NCBI RefSeq assembly: GCF_008728195.1
Contig: NZ_CP031599.1
Span: 248,001 to 312,000 of the forward strand
DNA: 64,000 bases
Direction: 5' to 3'
DNA from: Roseovarius indicus
GTDB lineage: Bacteria > Pseudomonadota > Alphaproteobacteria > Rhodobacterales > Rhodobacteraceae
This document shows positions 8,934-17,255 of the stretch, piece by piece. A program made the translations under genes and the position numbers. The notes under the pieces were generated by a model. The model did not search any database and had not been told where the DNA came from. It saw only the letters and a program-made list of their open reading frames with translations. The first letter of the stretch is position 1. Each line of letters opens with the position of its first letter.

Positions 8934-10112
8934 CTACCCTCCCCGCCGTTGGTTGAAACTGTGGCCATAGACCATGGCGGCAATGGTGTTGCGCAGGATC
9001 TCAACGGTGCCACCGCCAAGCGCGAAGCCGCGCGCGTCACGCACCATGCGTTCCAGCGGGTATTCACGCGTATAGCCGTTGTGGCCGTGGATCTGCAGCG
9101 CCTCGTTCGTGACCCGTTGCGCCATTTCGTTGGCGTAGAGCTTGGCCATGGTTGCATCCATCGGGTCGGGAAAGCCGTTCGGCGCGGGGTTGGTGGCGGC
9201 GCGATAGACCATCAGCCGTGCCGCATGGATCTGTGTCGCCATGTCGGCGATCTTCCATTGGAGGCCCTGAAATTCGTTGATCGGGCGGCCAAACTGATGG
9301 CGGATCTCCGAATATTCCTTGGCCGCCTCGAAGGCACCTTGCGCCAGCCCCACGCACATCGCCGCATTGCCCACACGCTCGGGGCCGAAACTGCTCATCA
9401 GCAGCGCGAAGGAGCGCGAGCTTTCGGGATCCCCCTCAACCAGCACGTCCTCGGGGCCGGCCTTGTAGTTTTCAAGGATGATCTCGGCCTCGGTCAGGCC
9501 CCGACCGCCCATTTTCAGCGATATGTGGCCGATCCGCGCGCCGGGTTTCTTCAGATCGACAACGAAAGCGCCGATCCCCCTTGCCCCGCTGGCCTTGCCG
9601 AACCGGCAGAAGACCAGCGCGTAATCGGCCACATGGGCGCCGGTGGACCAGCACTTGTTGCCGTTCAGCACCCAGCCGTCGCCATCCTTGGTGGCCGTGG
9701 TGCGCAGATCGGTGACCGCGGACCCCGCCTCGGGTTCACTGATGGCGATGGCGATGAATTTCCTGCCCGCCGCCATGTCCGGCAGAAACCGCTTTTTCTA
9801 TTCGTCGTTGCCCAGAACGCTGATCGCCCGCGACGGACCGTTCAGGTAAAGCTGCGAGACCAGCGCGGTGTTGAAACAGACCCGCGCCATTTCCTCCAGA
9901 AAGACGGTGCCCTGCACCACCGGCGCGCCGGAGCCGCCGTATTCCTCGGGGATGAACATGCCCAGATAGCCAAGCTCGGCCAGCTTGTCGCGGTTGGCGG
10001 CGGGAAATTCCTCTTTGTCTTCCCAATAGGCGGCCTTTGGGGCGAATTCCCGTTCGGCCAGCTTGCGGGCCTCCGAGCGAAAATCTTCCAGTTCCGGATC
10101 GAGCTTGAACAT
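8934..10112 (-). pseudogene. Acyl-CoA dehydrogenase interrupted by in-frame TAG
   Basis: One frame encodes a complete dehydrogenase of about 391 residues from MFKLDPELEDFRSEAR to GHSFNQRRGG, except for an amber codon at 9798-9800: SVLGNDE is followed by TAG and then KKRFLPDMAAG. Family members usually have Gln here (EEQKRRFLP), so a CAG to TAG change is the simplest reading. Other signatures are IPEEYGGSG, ISEPEAGSAVTDLRT and FGPERVGNAA, where the Glu could serve as the IVD-type base. The upstream CoA-transferase remnant ends one base before this start. Confidence 0.84.
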
Positions 10113-10113
10113 G

Positions 10114-11060
10114 TCAGTTTTTGTCCTCTGAGAGTGTGGAAAGCCCGGCCTGGCGAAATGCGCCCAGTACGCGTGCCGTATCGGCACCCGCTGCCGGGGC
10201 GGGTATGGGGGCACGTGGTTGTGACGTGCAAATTTCATTGGCAACCCGGGCACAGGGACCGTGCCCAGATCCGGATGCGGAAGATCGTGGATCATGCCCG
10301 CGGGTGCGCATGTCATCGTCCGAAACCACCTCGGCCAGGGTGCGCACCGGCGCGCCCGGCACACTGGCGTCGCTCAAAGCCTCGAAAATCTCAGCACGAC
10401 TATGCTGCGTGGTCCATTCCGAGACCCAGCCATCGACCTCGGCACGCCGCGCACAGCGCGCGGGGCCCTCGGCCAGTTCGAGATCCTCGGCCAGATCGGC
10501 GCGCCCCATCGCGCGGCTCAATTGCTGCCAGTGGCGATCATTAAGGCACATGATCGCCACCTGCCCGTCCCGCGCCGGAAACAGATCGTAGGGCGCGACC
10601 TTGAGCACCGCCTGGCTGTTGCCGGCACGGTCGGCAAACCCGTCAGGTGCCAACAGGAAGCTGGAGATATTGGACGCCAGCGCGTGATGCGTCACGTCCT
10701 GCATGGCAATTTGAACGAAGTCGCCGCGCCCGGTCGTGCCGCGTGCATGCAGCGCCGCCATGATCCCGCCAAACAGGTGGACGCCGCCGAGAAAATCGGT
10801 GATCGCCGCGCCGCATTTCATCGGCGAGCCATCAGGAAACCCGGTTACCGACATCAGCCCGGTCAGCGCCTGAATGGGGAAATCCATCGCCGGTGCATCG
10901 CGGTAAACGGAATCGGCGGCGTAGCCCTTGCCCGACCCCATGACCAGGCGCGGATTGCGAGCCGAGAGCGTCTCCCACCCGATACCCAGTTTTTCCATCG
11001 TACCGGGCCGGGAATTCTCGATCAACACGTCGGCGGTATCCGCCCGCGCAAAACGCGCCA
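10114..11060 (-). pseudogene. Class III (CaiB/BaiF) CoA-transferase lacking its N-terminus
   Basis: About 315 residues match the middle and end of CaiB/BaiF CoA-transferases (ADVLIENSRPGTMEKLG, DFLGGVHLFGGIMAALHARG, RGDFVQIAMQDVT). The first 80 or so residues, which normally contain the nucleotide-like CoA-binding start and the V(I)K-E stretch, are missing. Upstream in the DNA the sequence instead encodes the beginning of an enoyl-CoA hydratase in another frame. A deletion therefore joined two genes near 11041-11060. The remnant could only be translated from an internal GTG and is unlikely to be active. Confidence 0.8.
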
Positions 11061-11224
11061 CCGGTTCCGGTGATCAGCAGCGCGCGGACACGGTCGTCAT
11101 CGCGCACTTCCGTGACGATGCGCTCCATCTCCTTGCGCGCGGCCTGGTCGAGCGCATTCTTCTTCTCGGGGAAGTCGAACGTCATCCGACCGACACCCTC
11201 TGAGCATTTGTAAAGCAAGGGCAC
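11039..11224 (-). pseudogene. Enoyl-CoA hydratase 5' fragment
   Basis: The first 62 residues look like a crotonase start (VGRMTFDFPEKKNAL then LLITGTGGAFCAGG) preceded by a good ribosome site (GGGAGGAGG) and a GTG start. Immediately after the oxyanion-hole motif the frame runs into codons that, in a different frame, belong to the CoA-transferase. The rest of the hydratase, about 200 residues, is absent. The shared stretch around 11041-11060 is GC-rich and encodes GAFCAGG in one frame and ARFARAD in the other, consistent with a short-homology deletion. Confidence 0.78.
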
Positions 11225-11440
11225 CGCTTCCTCCTCCCGGAAATGGATCTCCTGGGAACACGCTAAAGGCGGGTTGTGCCAACAAGCTACAGGCCAGCGC
11301 CGGAAAACAGACTTGTGTTAAATGGATGCCGCCCGTTTTTTCCGTTGCGGTCTCAGGGCCGCGGTGTTTCGATCTGGCCAGAGATGCGCTGGCGGCGGCT
11401 CCGCGCAACGTCCTGATGAACCGGCAAAGAGACCGAAACC

Positions 11441-12406
11441 ATGTATTCCGACACTCTTCTCGGCCATCTGCGCCTGCCCGTGATCTGCTCTCCAATGTTC
11501 CTGGTATCCGGGCCCGACCTTGTCATCGCCCAATGCAAAGCCGGCGTGATCGGCAGTTTTCCCGCCCTGAACGCACGCGAAAAAGACGGCGAGCCCCCCC
11601 TGCTTGAAGCCTGGCTCAAACGCATCACCGAAGAGCTCGACGCACATAATCAGGCCAATCCCGACCGGCCCGCCGCGCCCTTTGCGGTCAACCAGATCGT
11701 GCACCGCTCGAATGATCGGGTCGAACGCGACGTCGAGATATGTGCCCGTTGGAAGGTGCCAGTCTGGATCACTTCGATGGGCGCACGCGAAGACGTGAAC
11801 CAGGCGGCACATGATTGCGGCGGCACCGTGCTGCACGACGTGATCAACAACCGGTTTGCCAGGAAGGCCATCGACAAGGGGGCTGACGGACTGATCGCGG
11901 TCTGCGCCGGGGCGGGTGGCCATGCGGGTGCCCTGTCGCCCTTTGCGCTGGTTCAGGAGATCCGCGAATGGTTCGACGGTCCGCTGGCCCTGTCGGGATC
12001 CATCGCCACCGGAAGCTCCGTACTGGGCGCGCAGGCCATAGGCGCCGACTTTGCTTATATCGGGTCGCCCTTCATCGCGACAACCGAAGCCGTCGCCTCC
12101 GAGGATTACAAGCAGATGATCGTTGACAGCGGCGCGGACGACATTCTCTACACCAGCCATTTCAGCGGCGTGAACGCCAATTATCTCAAACCGTCGGTCC
12201 GGGCGGTTGGGCTTGATCCTGACAACCTGACCGGTGACGGCAACAAATTGAATTTGGCCACCGGCGACATCCGCCCGAAGGCTTGGCGCGACATTTGGGG
12301 CAGCGGTCAGGGGATCGGTGCGGTCGGCGCGGTGACGACGACAGCGGACTATGTTGACCGTCTCGTCCGGGAATACCATGCCGCCAAAGATGGGCTCTGC
12401 GCCTGA
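11441..12406 (+). CDS. Nitronate monooxygenase / 2-nitropropane dioxygenase family flavoprotein
   Basis: 321 residues with an FMN-binding TIM-barrel. LPVICSPMFLVSGPDLVIAQ at the N-terminus, CAGAGGHAGALSPFALV and the phosphate-binding LSGSIATGSSVLGAQAIGAD segment are characteristic. The family oxidises alkyl nitronates, but many members in catabolic clusters have unknown substrates, including FMN-dependent enoyl reductase-like roles. It is transcribed divergently from the broken hydratase/transferase operon across a 216-bp gap and ends at a hairpin terminator shared with the converging PaaK-like gene. Confidence 0.86.
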   Translation: MYSDTLLGHLRLPVICSPMFLVSGPDLVIAQCKAGVIGSFPALNAREKDGEPPLLEAWLKRITEELDAHNQANPDRPAAPFAVNQIVHRSNDRVERDVEICARWKVPVWITSMGAREDVNQAAHDCGGTVLHDVINNRFARKAIDKGADGLIAVCAGAGGHAGALSPFALVQEIREWFDGPLALSGSIATGSSVLGAQAIGADFAYIGSPFIATTEAVASEDYKQMIVDSGADDILYTSHFSGVNANYLKPSVRAVGLDPDNLTGDGNKLNLATGDIRPKAWRDIWGSGQGIGAVGAVTTTADYVDRLVREYHAAKDGLCA

Positions 12407-12408
12407 CG

Positions 12409-12437
12409 AAAAAGGGCGGCAAGTTGCCCAGCCGCCC
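12409..12437 (-). terminator. Rho-independent terminator of the 17971-12478 operon
   Basis: On the minus strand a GGGCGGC/GCCGCCC stem with a 10-base loop is followed directly by five T. It lies 41 bases beyond the stop of the PaaK-like gene, and the stem can also act on the converging monooxygenase transcript. Confidence 0.78.
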
Positions 12438-12477
12438 ATCTGATCCTGCCACTATCGCAGATGACTGAGAAGCGATC

Positions 12478-13674
12478 TCAGCCGTCTTTTTGGTTGATGA
12501 TCAGTTCTGCATTCTCGGGCAGTTCCGCAACAACGCTCACCGCGTCGGCACGGATCCTGGCATGCAATTTGAAGGCCTCAGCTGCGGCTGTTTCCGCAGC
12601 TGAGGCGTCGGCGCCGTCTTCCAGCACAAGCGAAAGCCGGATCATGTCACGGTCACTTTCGCGCGTCACCACGGCCTGCGCGGCCTTTGCGCCTGGCGTC
12701 ACGATCACGACTTCTTCGATCACGCGGGGATAGACGAAGATCTCGCGCACTTTGACCGCCGCGCCGACCCGGCCCTGCAACGCAGAAATGCGGCCGACAC
12801 TGCCATCTTCATTGCTTTCCAGAGCAAAGGCGCTGTCGCCGGTGCCGAACCGGATCATCGGCCAACTGGCATCGCGCGCGGTCACGACAACCTCGCCCGG
12901 TTCGCCATGGGCTACCTGCTCGCCACTGATCGGATCGCAGATCTGCACCACGCGGTCGGGATGAACCAGATAGCCTTCGCCGCCATCCTCATAGGCGACA
13001 AGGCCCAGATCGGCGGTGGCATAGGCGGCCCAGGTGGACACGCCATATTCGGCCTCCATCCGGCGGCGCTTGGCCATCCAGTCGCCCATCTCACCGCCGA
13101 GGAAGGCGGTTTTCACCGTCCAGGCATCCCGGCCATAGGTTTCAATCACCTTGTCCGCCAGCGTCAGGAAAAACGCGGTCGAGGCGCAGATTGAAGTCAC
13201 ACCGGTTTCAACGATGATCTGGGCCTGAAGCTCGGTATTGCCGACACCGCTGGGGATCACCGTGGCCCCGACGGACTGTGCCGCTTCGTCGAACAGCAAG
13301 CCTGCCGGCACCAGATGATACATCCAGGTGTTCAGGATGATATCCCCCGGCCCCATCCCGGCCGCCTTGAACAGCAGGTCAAGGCCGTGGCCGACACCGC
13401 CCGAAAGTGCCGGTTCGAAGATCGGGCCGGGGGACACGTAGATCCGCCCGACATCCTTCAGACCAGAGGCGAGGAACCCGCCAAAAGGCGGGTTATCACG
13501 CTGGATCTTCAGAAGCTCTTCCTTCTTCATCACTGGCAGCCGCGACAGGTCCGCCAACGATGTGACGGCTGCCGGATCGAATCCGGCAGCCGTAAACCGC
13601 GATTTGAGACCAGATGCCATTTTGGCCGCATCGGCATAGGCTTGAGCTATATCTCGATAAATATCTTCAGACAT
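12478..13674 (-). CDS. Phenylacetate-CoA ligase-like (PaaK-type) protein with altered P-loop
   Basis: About 398 residues with a PaaK-like layout: LADLSRLPVMKKEEL near the start, FLGGEMGDWMAKRRR in the middle, YATADLGLVAYE, a GEPGEVVVT core motif and RFGTGDSAF followed by GRVGAAVKVREIFVYP. The usual ATP-grasping SSGTTG motif is replaced by YVSPGPIFEPALSGG, so adenylate-forming activity is doubtful. ATG at residue 3 of the longer frame is chosen because GGAGG is correctly spaced from it. It is the last gene of the operon that starts with the transglutaminase-like protein. It could be a ligase-derived CoA-ester binding or acyl-transfer protein. Confidence 0.78.
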   Translation of the reverse strand: MSEDIYRDIAQAYADAAKMASGLKSRFTAAGFDPAAVTSLADLSRLPVMKKEELLKIQRDNPPFGGFLASGLKDVGRIYVSPGPIFEPALSGGVGHGLDLLFKAAGMGPGDIILNTWMYHLVPAGLLFDEAAQSVGATVIPSGVGNTELQAQIIVETGVTSICASTAFFLTLADKVIETYGRDAWTVKTAFLGGEMGDWMAKRRRMEAEYGVSTWAAYATADLGLVAYEDGGEGYLVHPDRVVQICDPISGEQVAHGEPGEVVVTARDASWPMIRFGTGDSAFALESNEDGSVGRISALQGRVGAAVKVREIFVYPRVIEEVVIVTPGAKAAQAVVTRESDRDMIRLSLVLEDGADASAAETAAAEAFKLHARIRADAVSVVAELPENAELIINQKDG

Positions 13675-13701
13675 GTCCATGCCTCCTCGTCCGATCAGAC
13701 T

Positions 13702-14511
13702 TTAGAGCGGGCAGTCCTTGCGGAAGTTCGGTGCGCGCTTCTCGCGGTGCGACAGCACACCTTCTTTGACGTCCTCGCTCATGAAGCCAAGCATTTCCAG
13801 CGCGGTCGAGGCATCGAAGATCGGACCGGCCTGACGCAACCAGTTGTTCAGCGAATACTTGGTCCAGCGGATCGCGCTTTGCGACCCGTTGGCCAGTTCG
13901 ACGGCCGTGTCCAAGGCGATCTGCTGCAGCTCGTCATCTTCGACGCACATTGACACAAGGCCGATGCGCTCGGCCTCTTCGCCCGACACCGGTTTGCAGG
14001 TCATCAGATAGTACTTCGCCTTGGCCATCGAGGTCAGCAGCGGCCAGATGATCGCCGCGACATCGCCAGCGGCAACACCCAGCCGCGGGTGGCCATCGAC
14101 AATCTTGGCTTTCTTCCCGGCGATCGAGATGTCGGCGAGAATGGCAACCACAAGGCCCGCCCCGGCCGCAGGGCCGTTGATCGCGGAAATGATCGGCTTG
14201 TTGCAGTTGACGATATTGTAGACGAGGTCCTTGGCTTCTTTCCACGTCTTCATGATCTCGTGCGAATTGCCGATCATGTTTTCGATCAGGCTGAAATCGC
14301 CTCCGGCCGAGAACGCCTTGCCCGCGCCGGTCACGATCACCGAGTTGATATCCTGGTCGCGGTCGATGTCGATCCACATATCCGTCATCTGGGTGTGAGT
14401 TTCGGCATCGACCGAGTTAAACGTCTCGGGCCGATCAAAAGTGATGCGCAGGACGCGATCCGCCGGGTAGTCAAACTTCAACTTGTCATATTTCGCGTAA
14501 CGGTCAGACAT
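13702..14511 (-). CDS. Enoyl-CoA hydratase/isomerase (crotonase family)
   Basis: 269 residues from the ATG of [13 protein letters not shown], which has a ribosome site; 13 further upstream codons are open but look non-coding. Crotonase features are [26 protein letters not shown] and [20 protein letters not shown], followed by [18 protein letters not shown] with a Gly-Asp at the second-base position. It lies between the dehydrogenase alpha gene and the PaaK-like gene in a tight operon. It would hydrate or isomerise the product of the two-subunit dehydrogenase, or be a lyase. Confidence 0.86.
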   Translation of the reverse strand: MSDRYAKYDKLKFDYPADRVLRITFDRPETFNSVDAETHTQMTDMWIDIDRDQDINSVIVTGAGKAFSAGGDFSLIENMIGNSHEIMKTWKEAKDLVYNIVNCNKPIISAINGPAAGAGLVVAILADISIAGKKAKIVDGHPRLGVAAGDVAAIIWPLLTSMAKAKYYLMTCKPVSGEEAERIGLVSMCVEDDELQQIALDTAVELANGSQSAIRWTKYSLNNWLRQAGPIFDASTALEMLGFMSEDVKEGVLSHREKRAPNFRKDCPL

Positions 14512-14546
14512 ATTCTTTTTCCCTCTTCGATGTCTTGATTGTTGCT

Positions 14547-15698
14547 TCAACCCGGCAGTCCAAGTACTGCTTTAGACAGGATGTTGCGCTGGATTTCGTT
14601 CGAGCCGCCATAGATCGTCGTCGGCCTCGCCTTGTAGAAGCTCGACAAAACGTCGACGCTAACATTGCCAACCTGAAGCGGGCCGATTGTGCCGCCATCG
14701 GGACCGGCTGCTTCGATCATCAGTTCGGTGATGCGCTGGAAGCATTCAGTCACCCAGATCTTCAGCATGGAGACATCCGCACCCAGCGTCTCGCCACGTT
14801 TGAGCTGATCTGCAAAACGGGCATAAAGCGCGGCATGATCTTCCACATCCAGTGCCGCCTGGGCAAAGCGGTCACGGAACACCGGATCGTCAAACGCGCC
14901 ACGGCCACGGGCAAAGCTTTCAAGCTGTCCCAGAGCGTTCTGGGCCAGACTTGGCGAACCGATGAAAATGCGTTCGAAGCTCAAGAGAGCCTTGGCCATC
15001 GTCCAACCCTTGTTCAGCTCGCCGACAAGGTTCTCGCGGGGCGTCCGAGCATTGTCAAAGAAGACCTCGCAAAACTCGGTCTCGCCCGACAGGGTCGTGA
15101 TGGTGCGCACATCGACTCCGGGCTGATCCATCGGAGCGAGCAGGAAACTGATGCCTTGTTGTTTCTTGGGTGCATCCGGATCGGTGCGCACCAGCATGAA
15201 AATGTGCGTAGCGTCATGCGCCATCGTGGTCCAGATCTTCTGTCCGTTGATGACAAAGTCGTCCCCGTCAATCTCTGCGCGTGTTCGCAGGTTCGCCAGA
15301 TCGGACCCGGCGCCGGGTTCCGAGTATCCCTGGCACCAGATGTCTTCGCAACTCAGGATACGCGGCAGCCAGTAATCTTTTTGTTCCCGGGTGCCGAATT
15401 TGATGATCAGCGGCCCGACCATCTGCACGCCCATGTCGCGGCCGCGATTGACGCCCCAGCGCTGCTGCTCTTCATAAAAGATCAGCAGCTTGGCAGCGTT
15501 CAGGCCCATACCGCCGAATTCAGCGGGCCAGGCTGGTGCGACCCAGCCCTTGGCGTGAAGCTTGCGGTGCCAATGTTCGATCTCGGCGAACTTCGGGCGG
15601 TGCGGCAGATGACGCAGCTCCTCGGGATATTCCGCTTCGAAGAACTGGCGCACTTCTTTGCGGAATTCCGCATCGCTCATTGCATTCCAGTCGGTCAT
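14547..15698 (-). CDS. Acyl-CoA dehydrogenase, catalytic-type subunit of a probable heteromer
   Basis: 383 residues starting at MTDWNAMSDAEFR with a strong GGGGG-type ribosome site; the start overlaps the preceding dehydrogenase stop (ATGA). It has FAD/substrate signatures GYSEPGAGSDLANLRT and WTTMAHDATHIFML, a Glu in LLSFERIFIG that can act as the IVD-type base, and the C-terminal TTIYGGSNEIQRNIL. Adjacent overlapping dehydrogenase genes, one complete and one divergent, encode alpha2-beta2 enzymes in steroid and bile-acid side-chain degradation (FadE28-FadE29 type). The same organisation is inferred here. Confidence 0.86.
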   Translation of the reverse strand: MTDWNAMSDAEFRKEVRQFFEAEYPEELRHLPHRPKFAEIEHWHRKLHAKGWVAPAWPAEFGGMGLNAAKLLIFYEEQQRWGVNRGRDMGVQMVGPLIIKFGTREQKDYWLPRILSCEDIWCQGYSEPGAGSDLANLRTRAEIDGDDFVINGQKIWTTMAHDATHIFMLVRTDPDAPKKQQGISFLLAPMDQPGVDVRTITTLSGETEFCEVFFDNARTPRENLVGELNKGWTMAKALLSFERIFIGSPSLAQNALGQLESFARGRGAFDDPVFRDRFAQAALDVEDHAALYARFADQLKRGETLGADVSMLKIWVTECFQRITELMIEAAGPDGGTIGPLQVGNVSVDVLSSFYKARPTTIYGGSNEIQRNILSKAVLGLPG

Positions 15699-16819
15699 TG
15701 TGCTGCCCCCTCTGCTTCGCGTGCCTCGAACCAAATCCGCCTGTGATAGGTATCGTCGCCCAACCAGGCCGACAGCACCAACGCCCGGTTCAGGTAGAGC
15801 CCGATATCGAACTCATCCGTGTATCCGACTGCGCCATGCAACTGGATCGCGTCGCGGGTGATTTTCTTGGCGGCCGTGACGGCGCGCGCCTTGGCGCGGC
15901 TGGCAATAGGGGTCCGAACCTTCGGATCGGTTTCGCTGTCCATCTGCGCAAGCGCCGCCCGCACTCCGGCCTGCGCGACCTCGCACATAACGTTAAGGTC
16001 GACGGCACGGTGCTGGATGACCTGGAATGATCCGATCGGCTTGTCGAACTGCTCGCGCGTCTTGATGTAGTCGAGCGTGATCTCAATGGCGCGACCGCTC
16101 AGGCCGACAAGCTCGGCTGCGGCAAGCGCCGTGGTATCGACGACAGCCTCCTCAAGCGCGGCTTGAACCGCATCGCCGCGGGCAAGTTCCGCAGCTGGCG
16201 TTCCCGAAAAAGAAAGCTCGCCCGAGGAGCTGCCGTCGGCCTGCGTCCGCTTGTCAATAACAAGGCCGTCCGCGTCCGCCTCGGTCAAGACCAGAACCGG
16301 CCCCTCATCTTGTTCGGCCACGACGAGGAACCCTTGCGATCCGGTCGCACCGACGACCCAGGCCTTGCCACCGGTCAGCTTACCGTCCGCGTATCGGCAG
16401 GTCGCATCGGCGGGCGCCCCGCCCGGACCGCGTTCCTGCCAGGCAACCGCCAGAGAAATTTCGCCGCCGATGAGCTGTGCCATCTTCGGATGATCCGGAC
16501 AAAGGCGGCGCAGAAGGCCAAGACTCAGACCGATTGTCAACACGACCGGTTCCGGTGCAATCACACGGCCGACTTCCTCGGCGATGACACCCCCGGCGGC
16601 CAGGCCCATGCCAAGCCCGCCCTGATCTTCAGGCACCGCCACCCCGAAAACACCGGCCTCGGCGAGTTCCCGGACCATCTCCGCATCGAAACCGCCCCCG
16701 GCATCACGAAGTTTTCGGGCTCTGTCACTTCCGCCCGCCCGTTCAAACAACGTGCGCGCGCTCTCGCGCAACAGGCGAAGGTCTTCTTGTTCGCTGGAAA
16801 GGATATCAGTCTGTGTCAT
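15695..16819 (-). CDS. Acyl-CoA dehydrogenase, small divergent subunit of a probable heteromer
   Basis: 374 residues of the dehydrogenase fold: GVFGVAVPEDQGGLGMGLAAGG near the N-terminus, DYIKTREQFDKPIGSFQVIQH in the C-terminal helical domain and DAIQLHGAVGYTDEFDIGLY near the end. It lacks the YGG(T/S)NEI end motif and a clear catalytic Glu at either classical site, as is usual for the non-catalytic partner in two-subunit steroid-type dehydrogenases. Its start overlaps the MaoC stop by 14 bases and its stop overlaps the next dehydrogenase start by 4. Strong coupling supports a complex. Confidence 0.85.
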   Translation of the reverse strand: MTQTDILSSEQEDLRLLRESARTLFERAGGSDRARKLRDAGGGFDAEMVRELAEAGVFGVAVPEDQGGLGMGLAAGGVIAEEVGRVIAPEPVVLTIGLSLGLLRRLCPDHPKMAQLIGGEISLAVAWQERGPGGAPADATCRYADGKLTGGKAWVVGATGSQGFLVVAEQDEGPVLVLTEADADGLVIDKRTQADGSSSGELSFSGTPAAELARGDAVQAALEEAVVDTTALAAAELVGLSGRAIEITLDYIKTREQFDKPIGSFQVIQHRAVDLNVMCEVAQAGVRAALAQMDSETDPKVRTPIASRAKARAVTAAKKITRDAIQLHGAVGYTDEFDIGLYLNRALVLSAWLGDDTYHRRIWFEAREAEGAAQ

Positions 16820-17255
16820 TTTGCTTTCGTAGGATCATCATGGGGGTGTCGGTCGAAAAAACGACCTCGCCCTCAGGGTTTTTGGCGCTGAGCGTATAGT
16901 GCAAAACACCTCTGTCGGGCTTGCTCTTTGACGGCGTGACCGCGTTGACCGTCAGTTCGACATCAAGGGGTTCGTTCGGACGCACCGGCCGCAGCCAGCG
17001 CAGATTTTCAAAGCCCATGCCACCGATATTGGCGACATCGACCATCATCTCAGCCATGATCGGCCTGAACACTTCCAGCATCGTCTGAAAGCCCGAGGCG
17101 ATCAGGCTGCCATGTATGGCGGTTGCATAGTCTTCGTCGGTGTGCAGCCGCTGCGGATCCCATTCCTCGGCAAACGCCTTTATTGAATCCGCGCTCATCG
17201 GAGCGCTGCGAAAGCGATAGACTTGGCCCGGCGAGAAGTCTTCCAGATACCTCAA
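16806..17255 (-). CDS. MaoC-like hotdog dehydratase (short form)
   Basis: 149 residues with one hotdog domain. The hydratase-2 motif is DPQRLHTDEDYATAIHGSLIASG with the Asp/His pair, followed by the LRWLRPVRPNEPL substrate-tunnel segment. Short MaoC proteins add water to trans-2-enoyl-CoA, either as homodimers or as partners of a second hotdog protein. Overlaps with both neighbours (4 bases with the transglutaminase-like gene, 14 with the dehydrogenase) place it in the middle of one translationally coupled unit. Confidence 0.86.
   Translation of the reverse strand: MRYLEDFSPGQVYRFRSAPMSADSIKAFAEEWDPQRLHTDEDYATAIHGSLIASGFQTMLEVFRPIMAEMMVDVANIGGMGFENLRWLRPVRPNEPLDVELTVNAVTPSKSKPDRGVLHYTLSAKNPEGEVVFSTDTPMMILRKQNDTD

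Noticed and set aside
4442..9800. Recoding of TAG as an amino acid in dctP and the dehydrogenase
   Set aside because: Neither site is a known pyrrolysine context, the expected residues are ordinary Glu and Gln, and frameshifts in the same block point to decay.
8916..10544. A 542-codon open frame on the + strand opposite the two dehydrogenases
   Set aside because: It mirrors conserved minus-strand coding sequence, has no family features and exists because of third-position GC bias. The opposite strand carries clear FAD-enzyme motifs.
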